Part shown: positions 12,257 through 22,312 of the stretch, in pieces
How positions within the stretch are numbered: the stretch's first letter is position 1
Layout of the letters: every line of letters starts with the position of its first letter
NCBI RefSeq assembly: GCF_037975245.1
Contig: NC_092570.1
Location: forward strand, 759,501 to 823,500
Direction: 5' to 3'
Origin: Apostichopus japonicus
Taxonomy: Eukaryota; Echinodermata; Holothuroidea; Aspidochirotida; Stichopodidae
DNA: 64,000 bases
Translations under genes and position numbers: made by a program
The notes under the pieces: model-generated
What the model was told of the DNA's origin: nothing
Databases searched by the model: none
The model's input: the letters and a program-made list of their open reading frames with translations, nothing else

Positions 12257-12420
12257 TTGTATTACATTCAGACCGAGGACCCGATTGTATTTGCAATTGT
12301 TCAAATCCACGTACCCTAACTTTAACAATACCCGATATAATAGAATTCTTTCGAGGACGTGGTGATTCTTTAGAAATCACAACCGAGGACCTGAAATTCT
12401 TTTGTTCAAGTCCTCGGTCA
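12257..12420 (+). repeat. Dispersed short element, copy A
   Basis: About 160 bp, matched along its length by 44847-45010. It starts and ends with short inverted CCGAGGAC / GTCCTCGG blocks and has two further inner CGAGGAC blocks. The 3' end at 12383-12418 can form a hairpin. It could be a small inverted-repeat transposon or a SINE. Confidence 0.5.
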
Positions 12421-12618
12421 GATAGCAAAACAAACGCACGCACACAAACACACCCTATCACCATCGGATAGATCCCTTTTGCCTTTGGCAAGGAATAAAA
12501 AACCCTGCTATGCAAGGAACATTCTTACAATCTACACATAAAGTTGCAGGCAAGATTCCTAAAGGTCAAGGGAGAATCTTTTGAAGGTATTTTGGAAAGT
12601 TTTAGCACTGGCATACTG

Positions 12619-13803
12619 CAGGTGAACACACAGCTTGACAAAGCAGGTGAACAATGTAGGTGAACACACAGAGACAATGCAGGTGAACAATGCAGGTGAA
12701 CACACATAGACAATGCAGGTGAATAATGCAGGTGAACACACAGAACAATGCAGGTGAACACGATCAGTGAGCTACTCCATAAGATCTCATGACAGTTTGA
12801 TTTTAACTACCCCCCGCACTCACTGCAAGTCCCTTGGTGACCGATCTTTTTGTGTCTGTGCCCCCAAATTGTGGAATGCACTCCCATTTTCTATTCGCAA
12901 TTCAAGTACTGTAAGTTCATTTAAATCCAGTCTTAAGACTTTCATTTTCACACGTGTCTATAATTAATCTAGTTTTACTTTTTATCTCATTCTTTTTGTA
13001 TGTATCTCTTACTATTGTTTTATCCTATTTTCTGATTTTGTGGCATGGTATATACTGTCTTCATTTTCTCCATCGTTATTGGATTTGTTTAGTCTTTTAG
13101 GGTTATCTGTTTTTAAGATTTTTACCTCTTTCTTATGATTAACATGGTTTCTTAATTTTCCTTAAGTTTTATACCTTTACTCTTTTAAGTTTGTACAATG
13201 CCATAGCTTATGTTTTTACATATATATGTGCGCTTTAGAAATGTTTAAATAATAATAATAATAATAAACACACATGTATAGACAATGCAGGTGAACACAC
13301 ATAGACAATGCAGGTGAACACACATAGACAATGCAGGTGAACACACATAGACAATGCAGGTCAATAATGCAGGTGAACACACATAGACAATGCAGGTGAA
13401 TAATGCAGGTGAACACACAGAGACAATGCAGGTGAACACACACATAGACAATGCAGGTGAACAATGCAGTTGAACACAGAGACAATGCAGGTGAATACAC
13501 ATAGACAATGCAAGTGAATAATGCCGGTGAATACACAAAGACAATGCAGGTGAACAATGCAGGTGAACACACAGAGACAAAGCAGGTGAACAATGCAGGT
13601 GAACACACACAGACAAAGCAGGTGAACAATGCAGGTGAACACACAGATACAATGCAGGTGTCAAACAATGCAGGTGAACACACACAGACAAAGCAGGTGA
13701 ACAATGCAGGTGAACACACACAGAGACAAAGCAGGTGAACAATGCAGGTGAACACACAGATACAATGCAGGTGTCGAATGCAGGTGAACACACAGAGACA
13801 ATG
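12619..13803 (+). repeat. ~23-bp minisatellite split by a LINE insertion
   Basis: Units of the type GGTGAACACACAGAGACAAT fill 12619-12761 and 13267-13803; the middle is a LINE 3' end. Variants of unit length (for example GGTGAACAATGCA) are interleaved. Open frames on both strands here are repeat translations, not genes. Confidence 0.85.
12762..13266 (+). mobile_element. 5'-truncated non-LTR retrotransposon 3' end
   Basis: 12767-12967 codes for about 66 residues with the G-D-R-S-F and A-P-K-L-W-N-A-L-P motifs, followed by a SSFKSSLKTF helix. These are typical of the C-terminus of CR1/L2/jockey-type reverse transcriptase proteins. The frame ends in TAA at 12965-12967. A 3' UTR follows and ends in an (AAT)n tail at 13247-13266, the usual end of such elements. 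Both flanks are the same minisatellite, so the copy jumped into an existing array. Confidence 0.75.
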
Positions 13804-13838
13804 GCTACTGAGTTGACTGGACTCTAGTCATTATTTAC

Positions 13839-13937
13839 CTTTATTTGGTTCATTTGATCCTGAATTTCAATCTTTCTCCTACACTGAAGTTCCACATGTT
13901 TTGGAGTCTCAATTGATATCTCTGTTCTTCCACTGGA
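13839..13937 (-). CDS. Exon 8 of the RanBD gene
   Basis: 99 nt, phase 0-0. The acceptor CTTTCAG^TCCAGTGG and donor ATAAAG^GTAAATAA fit well. It codes for 33 residues, a Ser/Thr start then a charged, probably helical stretch (CRRKIEIQDQMNQIK) that leads into the octad domain of exon 9. No known domain is recognised. Support comes from splice sites, phase and absence of stops only. Confidence 0.55.
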
Positions 13938-14039
13938 CTGAAAGTAGAGAAAACAGAGATCTCATAGAGGGCTTGAAGTTTAATTATTTCATACACATAC
14001 ACATTGCACTATCTTGAGAAAGTCTGATCATTTCCAAAA

Positions 14040-14910
14040 CAAATATCAATACAACACTATACACACCACACAACAAAATACCCACCACAACACTATACCC
14101 ACCACAACACAATACCCACCACAACACTATACCCACCACAACACAATACCCACCACAACACTATACCCACCAGACAACACCCACCACAACAATATACCCA
14201 CCACAACACAATACCCACCACAACACTATACCCACCAGACAACACCCACCACAACAATATACCCACCACAACACTATACCCACCAAACTACAAAATACAA
14301 CACTATACCCACCACAACACAATACCCACCACAACAATATACCCACCACAACACTATACCCACCAAACTACAAAATACAACAATATACCCACCACAACAC
14401 TATACCCACCAAACTACAAAATACCCACAACAATATACCCACCACACAACACTGTACCAACCACAACACTATACCCACCACAACACTATTCCCACCACAC
14501 AACAATATACCCACAACACTTTACCCAACCACACAACACTATACCCACCACAACACAATACCCACCACACAACACTATACCCACCACAACACAATACCCA
14601 CCACACAACACTATACCCACCACAAAACTATACCCACCACACAACACTATACCCACCACAACACTATACCCACCACACAACACTTTACCCACCACAACAC
14701 TATACCCACCACAACACTATATCCACCACACAAAACACCACCCACCACAACACTATACCACCAAACAGCACACACCACTATACCCACCACACAACACTAT
14801 ACCCACTATATCACTATACCCACTACATCACTTTACCCACTACCGCACTTTACCCACCATAACACTATACCCACCATAACACTATACCACCACACAACAC
14901 TATACCCATA
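14040..14910 (+). repeat. 17-bp minisatellite
   Basis: About 50 units of the type CCACCACAACACTATAC with variants (ACACAATAC, ACAATATAC, AAACTACAAAATAC). It lies in the intron between exons 7 and 8. The long open frame rich in Thr, His and Pro across it is an artefact of the repeat. Confidence 0.9.
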
Positions 14911-15773
14911 ATTTTTTTTCACTTTGCTTCTTGCATCTAACAAAACCTGCTGTTATCATGTTTAACCATTGATAAGAAAGATTACTTGTCTTGACTAAAT
15001 ATAAAAACCAAATCAATATACTTTTGATCCCACTTTGGCCATTTCACCATAGGTGAAAACTGCAAAGTGAAAACAATAACATTAGGCTTTGTTCATTGTG
15101 AGTTCTACGTACATTAGGCAAGTCTGGCTAGAGAACGGTTGAGCTTCGTAACTCTTCAGTTGGAAAATGCGCCCAAGATTTTACAAATGCCATAAAATGA
15201 TGAAATCAAGGCGCCAAGTACTCCTAAAAATCCCCAAGACTGTTTGGCGACAGTCCTCAAGAGTTCTACTGAATTACAGTACTTTGTGATTAGGCAAACA
15301 TTCTTATGCATGTTTTAGCGAAAAACCTGAAGCAACTTTTTTTCCCTGACCGCATGTACTGTGTACCAAACCCCTAACAGTAACTAAACTCCTTACCGCA
15401 ACGGACTAAAAGCAAGTCTGATTTCCAGTGACACGCACGACAAAGTCAATGGGACTTTAGTGTGTGATTTCTCCCACATGTAGTTAAGCCAATGGAGAAG
15501 CGCCATTGACTTACTGTGTATGATCGTTTGAAAGAACGTTCAAACCGAAGTTTTCCCTCGCACATGGTAATCATTCAAAACTTGAAGTAAACGTTCGAGA
15601 TTGTTTTATTTTTCATAATAAAATAAAACTGTTAGCAAACTGCTTGTCCATTAAAGAGTCTGTGTAAGAATATGTGTTAAGTAAGTTGGCGTGAGGTTTC
15701 AATCCTGCTAGGATCGAAACATAATGTAATGTAACGTAATGTTGCATACTGTAATTAGTCAGTGTCCACCTAC
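14911..15773. other. Intron sequence with a dispersed repeat
   Basis: No coding signal. 15616-15720 (AATAAAACTGTTAGCAAACT... to GGATCGAAAC) matches the start of the inverted-repeat element at 59408-59650, in a diverged copy. The rest is unremarkable. Confidence 0.5.
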
Positions 15774-16076
15774 CAAAATATCCAGTTGCTTCACAACATC
15801 ATCATTATTCCTCCCAATGTTCCTCCCAATATTATCTCTACTAGCCTCCTCATTCCTCTGATTTTGTTCCTCAGGGGTCAGACCTAAATTTTTAAGAGGT
15901 GAATGAATTAGCTGATTCTGAGATTCTTTTGCAGGCAGCTTCTCCCGTTTATTATCTGTTTTTGGTTTCCTTTGAGAGGAGAGATGAGGGGGCTCCTTTC
16001 CTATTATCTGATTCCGTTTTGTTCTTGGACCACGCTGGCAAGATGCAGAAGCAACATACGATGCTCCAGTTGAATG
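15774..16076 (-). CDS. Exon 7 of the RanBD gene
   Basis: 303 nt, phase 0-0. The acceptor is TTTTACCAG^CATTC and the donor ATTTTG^GTAGG. It codes for 101 hydrophilic residues rich in Lys, Arg, Gln, Asn and Ser, with a GPRTKRNQ basic cluster near the start and two direct NIGRN repeats near the end. Low complexity suggests a disordered linker. No domain is recognised. Confidence 0.6.
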
Positions 16077-16364
16077 CTGGTAAAATAATAATAAGCGTAA
16101 AAGCACAGTGTTGTAAAGGTTATCTTGAATTTGAGCATCGACAGTTTTATGTCACATGATATTTCTTAGTACATTTTGAGGAAATAAAAGTATTAACATT
16201 AGAAGCAGAAACCAGAATCAAACAGGCTGATTGACTCCTAACCACTTTTTGTATCAGAACATTTAATGTGACGTTGCATACAACATTCTTATCAAACTGA
16301 AAAAATGTTTGTTATGCTTTTAAGGAAACAATAATTCTTCTAATCCTACCTGTGATTGGGTGAT

Positions 16365-16690
16365 AGGGTAAAGAGATAGTGTGATAAGGTATAGAGGTGA
16401 TAGGGTATAGAGGTAGTGTGATAAGGTATAGAGGTAGAGGTGATAAGGTATAGAGGTAGAGTTGATAAGTAAAGAGATAGTGTGATAAGGTATAGAGATA
16501 GTGTGATAAGGTATAGAGGTGATAGGGTATAGAGGTAGTGTGATAAGGTTAGAGGCAATGTGATAAGGTATAGGGAACTAAAGAGATAGTGTGATAAGGT
16601 ATAGAGATAGTGTGATAAGGTATAGAGGTGATAGGGTATAGAGGTAGTGTGATAAGGTTAGAGGCAATGTGATAAGGTATAGGGAACTAG
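16365..16690 (+). repeat. ~20-bp minisatellite (intron 6)
   Basis: Units of type GTGTGATAAGGTATAGAGGTA, ending in GGTATAGGGAACTAGTAAAG. The same array and the same ending lie downstream of exon 5 (17045-17300), so exon and array were duplicated together. Confidence 0.85.
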
Positions 16691-16759
16691 TAAAGTTCTG
16701 CAAAAACCAAGTATATATTTATTCACAAGGTTAACTTTAAAGCCATTATTGCAACTTAC

Positions 16760-17002
16760 ATCCAACTCTTCTAAATGTTCATTGCTCCCTGACTTGTAGA
16801 GTGTGCTAAGTGTCATCGCCACCTTATCATCATAGCCTATCGCTGTCGTATCATTCTTTTTCTTCTTCTTAGTCTTGCTTTGTGTTCCCCTATCAGTAAT
16901 TCTGTCCTCATTTGGAAATTCAGCGGCAATATAAGTAGGTGACCTTTGGGAGTGTCGAAATTCTGTCCTTGTGTTGCCACTTCCAGAGGCAGGTATCATA
17001 TT
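16760..17002 (-). CDS. Exon 6 of the RanBD gene (duplicate of exon 5)
   Basis: 243 nt, phase 0-0, acceptor TTTTTCAG^AATATG and donor TTGGAT^GTAAGT. It codes for 81 residues beginning NMIPASGSGNTRTEF, with a Lys-rich cluster (KTKKKKKN) and ending YKSGSNEHLEELD. It is clearly homologous to exon 5 and 12 residues longer. The segment is polar and probably disordered; the Lys cluster resembles a nuclear localisation signal. Confidence 0.65.
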
Positions 17003-17044
17003 CTGAAAAAGTCAAAAACAGATACAAATATCGAAAAAATGATT

Positions 17045-17300
17045 GAAGGTATAGAGGTAGTCTGATAAGGTACAGAGGTAATGTGATAAGGTATAGAGGT
17101 AGTGTGATATGGTTATAGAGGTAGAGCCATACGGTGTAGAGGTAGAGCTGTAAAGGAATAGAGGTAGTGCAATAAGGTATAGAGGTAGAGCTATAAGGTA
17201 AAGAGCTAAGGCCATAAAGTACAGAGGTAGTGTGATAAGGTATAACGGTAGTGTGTTAAGGTATAACGGTAGTGTGTTAAGGTATAGGGAACTAGTAAAG
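17045..17300 (+). repeat. ~20-bp minisatellite (intron 5)
   Basis: Same unit family as 16365-16690 (GATAAGGTATAGAGGTAGTG), more diverged, and also ending in GGTATAGGGAACTAGTAAAG before the 3' side of exon 5. Confidence 0.8.
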
Positions 17301-17366
17301 TTCTGCTGGGGAAATAAGGTAAAGATTCCTTCACAAGGTTGAATGAAATCAATAACTGTAACTTAC

Positions 17367-17573
17367 ATCAAACGTGTCTGAATGTTCATTGCTCCCTGAC
17401 TTATAAACGGATCCTATCGCTGTCATATCCTTCTTCTTCTTAGTCTTGCTTTGTGCTCCCTTATCAGTCATTCTGTCCTCATTTGGAAATCCAGCTGCGC
17501 TATACCTAGGTGACCTCGGAAAGTGTTGAAATTCTGTCCTTGTGTTGCCATCCCCAGAAGCAGGTATCATATT
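17367..17573 (-). CDS. Exon 5 of the RanBD gene
   Basis: 207 nt, phase 0-0, acceptor ATTTTTCAG^AATATG and donor TTTGAT^GTAAGT. It codes for 69 polar residues, NMIPASGDGNTRTEF to SNEHSDTFD, with a KTKKKKD basic cluster. Paralogous to exon 6. Being symmetric, either copy can be skipped without a frameshift. Confidence 0.65.
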
Positions 17574-18539
17574 CTGAAAAATTGATTGGACAAAAACAGA
17601 TACAAATATTGGAAACATGATTGAAACACAAAGAGAAAGGTCAAGAGTGCAAAGCTAGGTAGATAGGAGTGCAGATGAATAGGAGACAGGTAAGACGGGA
17701 GGGAGGTAAATGTATACTTGTTACAATAAATATATACTTCAATATAATTTGTTAAAAGGTATTGTATCTTAGCAGTGAGTAGTGGTACTTCAACAACATA
17801 GACAGAGCTTTGTGGTCATCTTGGCATTAAACTGGCTACTATAACTGACATGTTTGCACGTTAAGATTTTAAGTCTGCGATTAAAAAAATACTGTGATGT
17901 ATAGGACTGCTGTTAAATCAATTCTTTTTACAAGTAGGTCTATTTCCAGCAAGGAATAAAAGTCAACCATTAAAACCACATTTAGGGGCATTGAATGAAT
18001 GAGAGGCTGGTTGATTGGAAGTGACCGGTCATTGTACACTTCTATGCAAGTGACCAGATCCATCTAAGCATGTCAGCGTGAGATTATTACGGAGATTGAT
18101 TAATGAGCAAACAAAGTAAATAGTCACTGACGAAGTTGAAATTAAAAGCATTGAAGACTCGCCCCAAACCGCATGCAGCGATCTGAAAAAGTTAACTTTC
18201 TGTTGTTTGCAAGTGATGTTTTGTTTGTGTCGCTACAAAATGCAGACAGTAATGAAACGTGATACCTTGTTATCTTTAGCTGGATGTCCATCACTGTATC
18301 GTTTATACACTGTGCTGTGGGTATTGACCGCAGCTGTATGTACTGACTGTACACTAGTGTCTAATTACCATCAGTAGCAAGCTGTGTGTGTATTTTCTGG
18401 GATCGATGGTGGTGTCAAACACTTCTGTTACACCTCATTTGAAACTAGGTCAGATTACCGGCATTAGACGTTTCTTTTTGCGTGAGTCTTCACACCCTTT
18501 AAGAGAGACTATTAGATAATGCTTTTAACATACAATCAC
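17574..18539. other. Intron between exons 4 and 5
   Basis: Non-coding, with no recognised repeat. Small open frames near 17881 and 18142 show no domain or splice support. Confidence 0.5.
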
Positions 18540-18797
18540 CTCTTCTGGATCTTCACTACTCTCTGATTTATACCCCGAGCTGTATCCCTCTGCCATATCA
18601 TCATCTCCTGTTTCTGTCAAATCGTTTTTTCCTCTTTTTTCATCCTTCCTCTTAGGCCTGTGTCCTGTTTGGGTATCTTGAAGACTTGACTGCCTGTTTG
18701 TGGTATTTCTTGTAGTTTTATCTGTAGCGTATTTTCGTTGTTGCTGAAGAACACTTGTAGGCTTCTTAAACTCTCTGCCGGATACCTGTTTGCCTTT
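18540..18797 (-). CDS. Exon 4 of the RanBD gene
   Basis: 258 nt, phase 0-0, acceptor CCCATGCAG^AAAGGC and donor GAAGAG^GTGATT. It codes for 86 residues: a Lys/Gln-rich start, a basic cluster HRPKRKDEKRGK (NLS-like), then an acidic Ser-rich end (ESSEDPEE). It ends in the same SGYKSESSE style as exons 5 and 6, so all three may descend from one linker module. Confidence 0.6.
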
Positions 18798-18984
18798 CTG
18801 CATGGGAAAATAGGGTTTTAGGGAATCATATGGAAGTCAAAATAGAAGTGTGGGACTTCAAATTAATTGATAGTCATGAAGGAAACTAAAAGTTTAAGTG
18901 GATCCAGAATGCAAATAGGCCTAGTGATTCCTAGCCAAGTTTTAAAGTAGATAAGAACATTTCATGAAAACCAGTTTTATATTT

Positions 18985-19490
18985 AATTAAGTGTTCTCCA
19001 CTTACCAAGTGTGAAGTTCATCCAAGATATACTTTTGAAAATATTGTGATTACAAAGGTTTCACACTTTGACCCTGTTGACCTCAAGTACCTTTAACCAC
19101 AAAAAAATAGGGCTCTTGTACTTCACATGCCAAGTATGAAGTTCGTCCAATCTTTACTTCTTGAGTTATCATGTATACAAGGTTTTCAGACTTTGAACTC
19201 TGTTGACCTCACCTGACATTTGACCTCTGCAATAAAACAGGTTCCTACCCTGTAAGCTGCATCCATCTACATTCATCCACCATTGAGTTAACATGTTTAC
19301 GAGGAATTTGACTTTCACCTCTGTAGACATTAGATGACCTTTGACCTCTTCAAACCACAATAGGATTCTTCTACTTCTAATAAGTTGCATAGCCACACCA
19401 AGTATGATGTTCACCCACCATATATACTTTTGGAGTTATTATGTTTACAAGATTTTCAGGCAAAATATGAAGTTCAGACATGAAGCAGTA
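18985..19490 (+). repeat. Dispersed ~130-bp repeat (copy set 2)
   Basis: Four degenerate units with GAAGTTCATCCAA, GAGTTATNATGTTTACAAG, and TGACCTCACCTGACCTTTGACCTC blocks, about 130 bp apart. It matches 11860-12150 in the same direction. Confidence 0.6.
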
Positions 19491-19593
19491 CAGTAGGTCT
19501 AGTTGACACTCCCAGAGCATTTAATATGCAAATATTACAAACATCTTATAATCACTGGCAGGATAGCTTGAAATATTGATGTCATAAATCTAC

Positions 19594-19761
19594 CTGAACT
19601 TCTTGAGGAGTAACTTCATCTTCACTGCTGCCTCCTCCTATCTTTTCTTCATCTCTTCCCAACCCTCTCTTCTTTCCTCGAGATTTTGGCTGTCGAAGCT
19701 TATTCAATCTCAAAGCTTTACTTGTTTTAGCATTCACATTCCCACAAGCAACCACGACACC
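19594..19761 (-). CDS. Exon 3 of the RanBD gene
   Basis: 168 nt, phase 0-0, acceptor TTGTTTCAG^GGTGTC and donor GTTCAG^GTAGAT. It codes for 56 residues that directly follow the fourth membrane segment: a short GVVVACGN stretch, then a strongly basic region (KLRQPKSRGKKRG), then an acidic Ser-rich end. A positive juxtamembrane segment would face the cytosol or nucleoplasm (positive-inside rule). The basic region resembles a bipartite NLS. Confidence 0.6.
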
Positions 19762-20088
19762 CTGAAACAAGCAAAGTGATCACTAGTGAACACAAGAGCG
19801 GACACACGGAAAGTTGACAGTATCACAAATACAAAATCAAACGTTAGCAGTCAAATTTTGTTTTTTTTATATCAAGTTTTGACAATATGTGTGATGGAGC
19901 TCATTTATCCAGGACTAGAACAACTACAATCAACTTTGATCCGAAGAAAATATTATGAAAAGTTATGAATATCTGCTCTATGACCTCTTATATTAAGTAA
20001 CATGCAACACAGGTATTCATGGAATAGTTAGTAGTTACCTCTCACATATTGCAAGGAACCATAACATGGGTCATTCTGTAGATCCTGT

Positions 20089-21052
20089 TATTGTATTGTA
20101 ATTCACATTGCATCAATTTACATCGCATTATCTTGCAACCTGTAATTCACCTTATTATTTTGTAATTTGCAGCTATTCACATGGCATGCAACCTGTAAAT
20201 CATGTTATTCTTATGTAATTTACAGCGATTCACATCTCATTATCTTGCAACCTGTAATTCACGTTATTCTTTTTTAATTTACAGCGATTCATATCGCATT
20301 ATCTTGCAACCTGTAAATCATGTTATTGATATGTAATTTACAGCGATTCACATCGCATTATCTTGCAACCTGTAAATCATGTTATTGATATGTAATTTAC
20401 AGCGATTCACATCGCATTATCTTGCAACCTGTAACTCATGTTATTGTTGTAATTTACAGCGACTCACATCTCATTATCTTGCAACCTGTAATTCACGTTA
20501 TTCTTTTTTTAATTTATAGCAATTCACATCGCATTATCTTGCAGCCTGTAAATCATGTTATTGTTATGTAATTTACAGCAATTCACATCACATTATCTTG
20601 CAACCTGTAAATCATGTTATTGTTGCAATTTACAGTGATTCACATCTCATTATCTTGCAACCTGTAATTCACGTATTTCTTTTTTTAATTTACAGCGATT
20701 CACATCGCATTATCTTGCAACCTGTAAATCATGTTATTGTTATGTAATTTACAGCAATTCACATCACATTATCTTGCAACCTATAATTCACATTATTTTT
20801 TTGGTAATTTACAGCAATTCACATCACATTATCTTGCAACCTGTAGTTCACATTATTGTTTTGTAATTTACAGCAATTCTTATCACTCTTTCTTGCAACC
20901 TGTAATTCACGTTATTGTTTTGTAATTTACAGCAATTCACATCACATTATCTTGCAACCTGTAAATCATGTTATTGTTTTGTAATTTACAGCAATTTACA
21001 TCACATTATCTTGCAACCTGTAAATCATGTTATTGTTATGTAATTTACAGTG
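20089..21052 (+). repeat. ~59-bp tandem repeat in intron 2
   Basis: About 16 units of the form CAACCTGTAAATCATG..., TTATGTAATTTACAGC, GATTCACATCGCATTATCTTG. The array stops about 100 bp from exon 2. Each unit holds an inverted pair CTGTAAAT / ATTTACAG and AATTTACAG acceptor-like words on both strands. Confidence 0.9.
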
Positions 21053-21151
21053 ATGTTAAATTTTCAACTTTCAGAATATTCATCACAAGTATCAGATGCC
21101 CACTTCACTGGAAGTTTTTGACATTTCAATGAGTACTAAAGCAATACTCAC

Positions 21152-21405
21152 ACCGTGGATGAATCCAGCACATGCTCCAATTAAAAACAGACAAGCTGTG
21201 CAAAACCAAACGACTGCAGCTTCCTTCAATGTAGCCTCATTCCATAGTAAGGAATTCAAGACGATGAACACAGCACAGAAGATTCCCAGAGTAAGAAAAC
21301 TTGTAGTGAGTTTGTAATGCTGCCGTCTGTCATTATGTAGTATTAGTGCTGCAGGGTTAATGTAAACCACAAAGAAACTATTAATGAAGAAAAAAGGCAT
21401 CCACT
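21152..21405 (-). CDS. Exon 2: membrane segments 2-4
   Basis: 254 nt. The acceptor TGTGTAG^AG completes a Glu codon with exon 1 (phase 1), and the donor CACGGT^GTGAGT leaves phase 0. It codes for residues 34-118 with three hydrophobic segments: WMPFFFINSFFVVYINPAALIL (about 35-56), LTTSFLTLGIFCAVFIVLNSLL (about 67-88) and AAVVWFCTACLFLIGACAGF (about 95-117). The loop HNDRRQHYK between segments 2 and 3 is basic. I do not recognise the family. The choice of this donor is set by frame: using CACG^GT would hit a stop in exon 3. Confidence 0.65.
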
Positions 21406-22212
21406 CTACACAGTTCACATTAACATTGACTCATCAGAAACATGACCAAAATCAATTTAAAAAACTGCTTTAAGCCTTAGACATAGTACTGTACTGCACT
21501 GAGGGACACTTCATAAATTAAACAAAAAGATTAAATGAAGGTTTATTAACTACAAAGCCAAGGTGGTTACATCTATGTTGTTTGCGACCGCCTCGCAAAA
21601 ATATTACCAACATCGGCGTCCAACTGTCTCTGATAAGGAATACAAAATTTAATAATTGCAATCCAACTTTTTGAACTCTTGCCATCATCTGCCATTGAAA
21701 TATTGGCTGTGTACCCTAAATTATAGCAACAAATAAACAGTTCTTCTGTCTAGATTTAACGTAGCATTTTTTATCTAATTTGTTGTTAGGATGATTGACA
21801 TTTGGATGTTGATGAAACTTCTCCGGGCAACCATTCCCCTACCCCCCCTGACCCTCCCCCCAAACCGTCAGGTATACTAATGCTCTCCAGTGTGGTCGAC
21901 TCTAGGCTTTGAGTGGGTGTGGTAAGTGGATATCAATCTATGAAAATGAGGACTCTTTGTTACCAGCTACAACATGATAGACAATATTAGAGCACTGCTT
22001 AGAATCCGTGTGCAAGCAGTCGTTCTTACGTATATATAAAGGATTCTTAGAGTGTGATTCTTCAAGATTTAATCATAGTTGCTGATGATTGATTCCTGTT
22101 CTAAACTATAACAGAAAGTCAATTAAAGCTTTGAAATTGTGGTACAAATTAAACAAAAGTAGACATGACACTATAGGTTAAACATGCTGTAATGGGAATG
22201 ATGGTCACTCAC

Positions 22213-22312
22213 CTCTGTACTTTCTACATAAAACATAACCGGCTAAGAATCCAGTAGATATGTGGATGCCAATGAGTGCACTATGAAAGGCGAGAACGCT
22301 GATCAAAGCCAT
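22213..22312 (-). CDS. Exon 1 (first visible): start codon and membrane segment 1
   Basis: ATG at 22312-22310 opens a frame coding for a hydrophobic helix (LISVLAFHSALIGIHIST and on to about residue 28), then CRKYR at the membrane edge. The donor AGAG^GTGAGT is strong, phase 1. Just before the ATG is TTTTATTGCAG^TTACAG, a credible acceptor, so this may be the second exon with a 5' UTR or more coding sequence upstream. I found no convincing upstream exon. Confidence 0.55.

Larger units (their letters stand above)
10183..13838. other. Intron between exons 8 and 9
   Basis: A long intron. 10183-11850 holds no recognisable gene or repeat. 11860-12150 carries copies of a dispersed ~130-bp repeat, 12257-12420 a dispersed element, and 12619-13803 a minisatellite with a LINE end inside. 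These are listed separately. Confidence 0.5.
189..22312 (-). other. Gene model: 12-exon membrane-anchored, three-RanBD, octad-repeat protein
   Basis: Twelve exons on the minus strand can be joined by GT-AG introns with no phase conflict: 22312-22213, 21405-21152, 19761-19594, 18797-18540, 17573-17367, 17002-16760, 16076-15774, 13937-13839, 10182-8484, 7604-6606, 5277-4537 and 3856-189. The spliced length is 8,739 nt, an exact multiple of three, giving about 2,912 residues. Domain order: four membrane segments (1-118), basic and Ser-rich linker with several NLS-like Lys/Arg clusters (119-544), octad repeats (545-1110), RanBD 1 (about 1323-1434), RanBD 2 (about 1565-1675), octad repeats (about 1691-2770), RanBD 3 (about 2777-2890). 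RanBDs bind Ran-GTP in RanBP1 and in the nuclear pore protein RanBP2. Membrane anchoring plus RanBDs suggests a nuclear-envelope or pore-side role, but that is inference. An acceptor-like tract just before the first ATG means upstream exons may exist. Isoforms ending in exon 10 or 11 are also possible. Confidence 0.65.

Noticed and set aside
13216-13793. Minus-strand frames rich in Cys, His and Leu
   Set aside because: Translations of the 23-bp minisatellite, open in several frames because the unit lacks stops.
14014-14862. 282-codon plus-strand frame rich in Thr, His, Pro
   Set aside because: Translation of the 17-bp minisatellite; no conserved domain and it lies in an intron.
20089-21052. 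CRISPR-like regular repeats (also the 180-bp arrays)
   Set aside because: The units are contiguous, with no unique spacers, and the window is eukaryotic.
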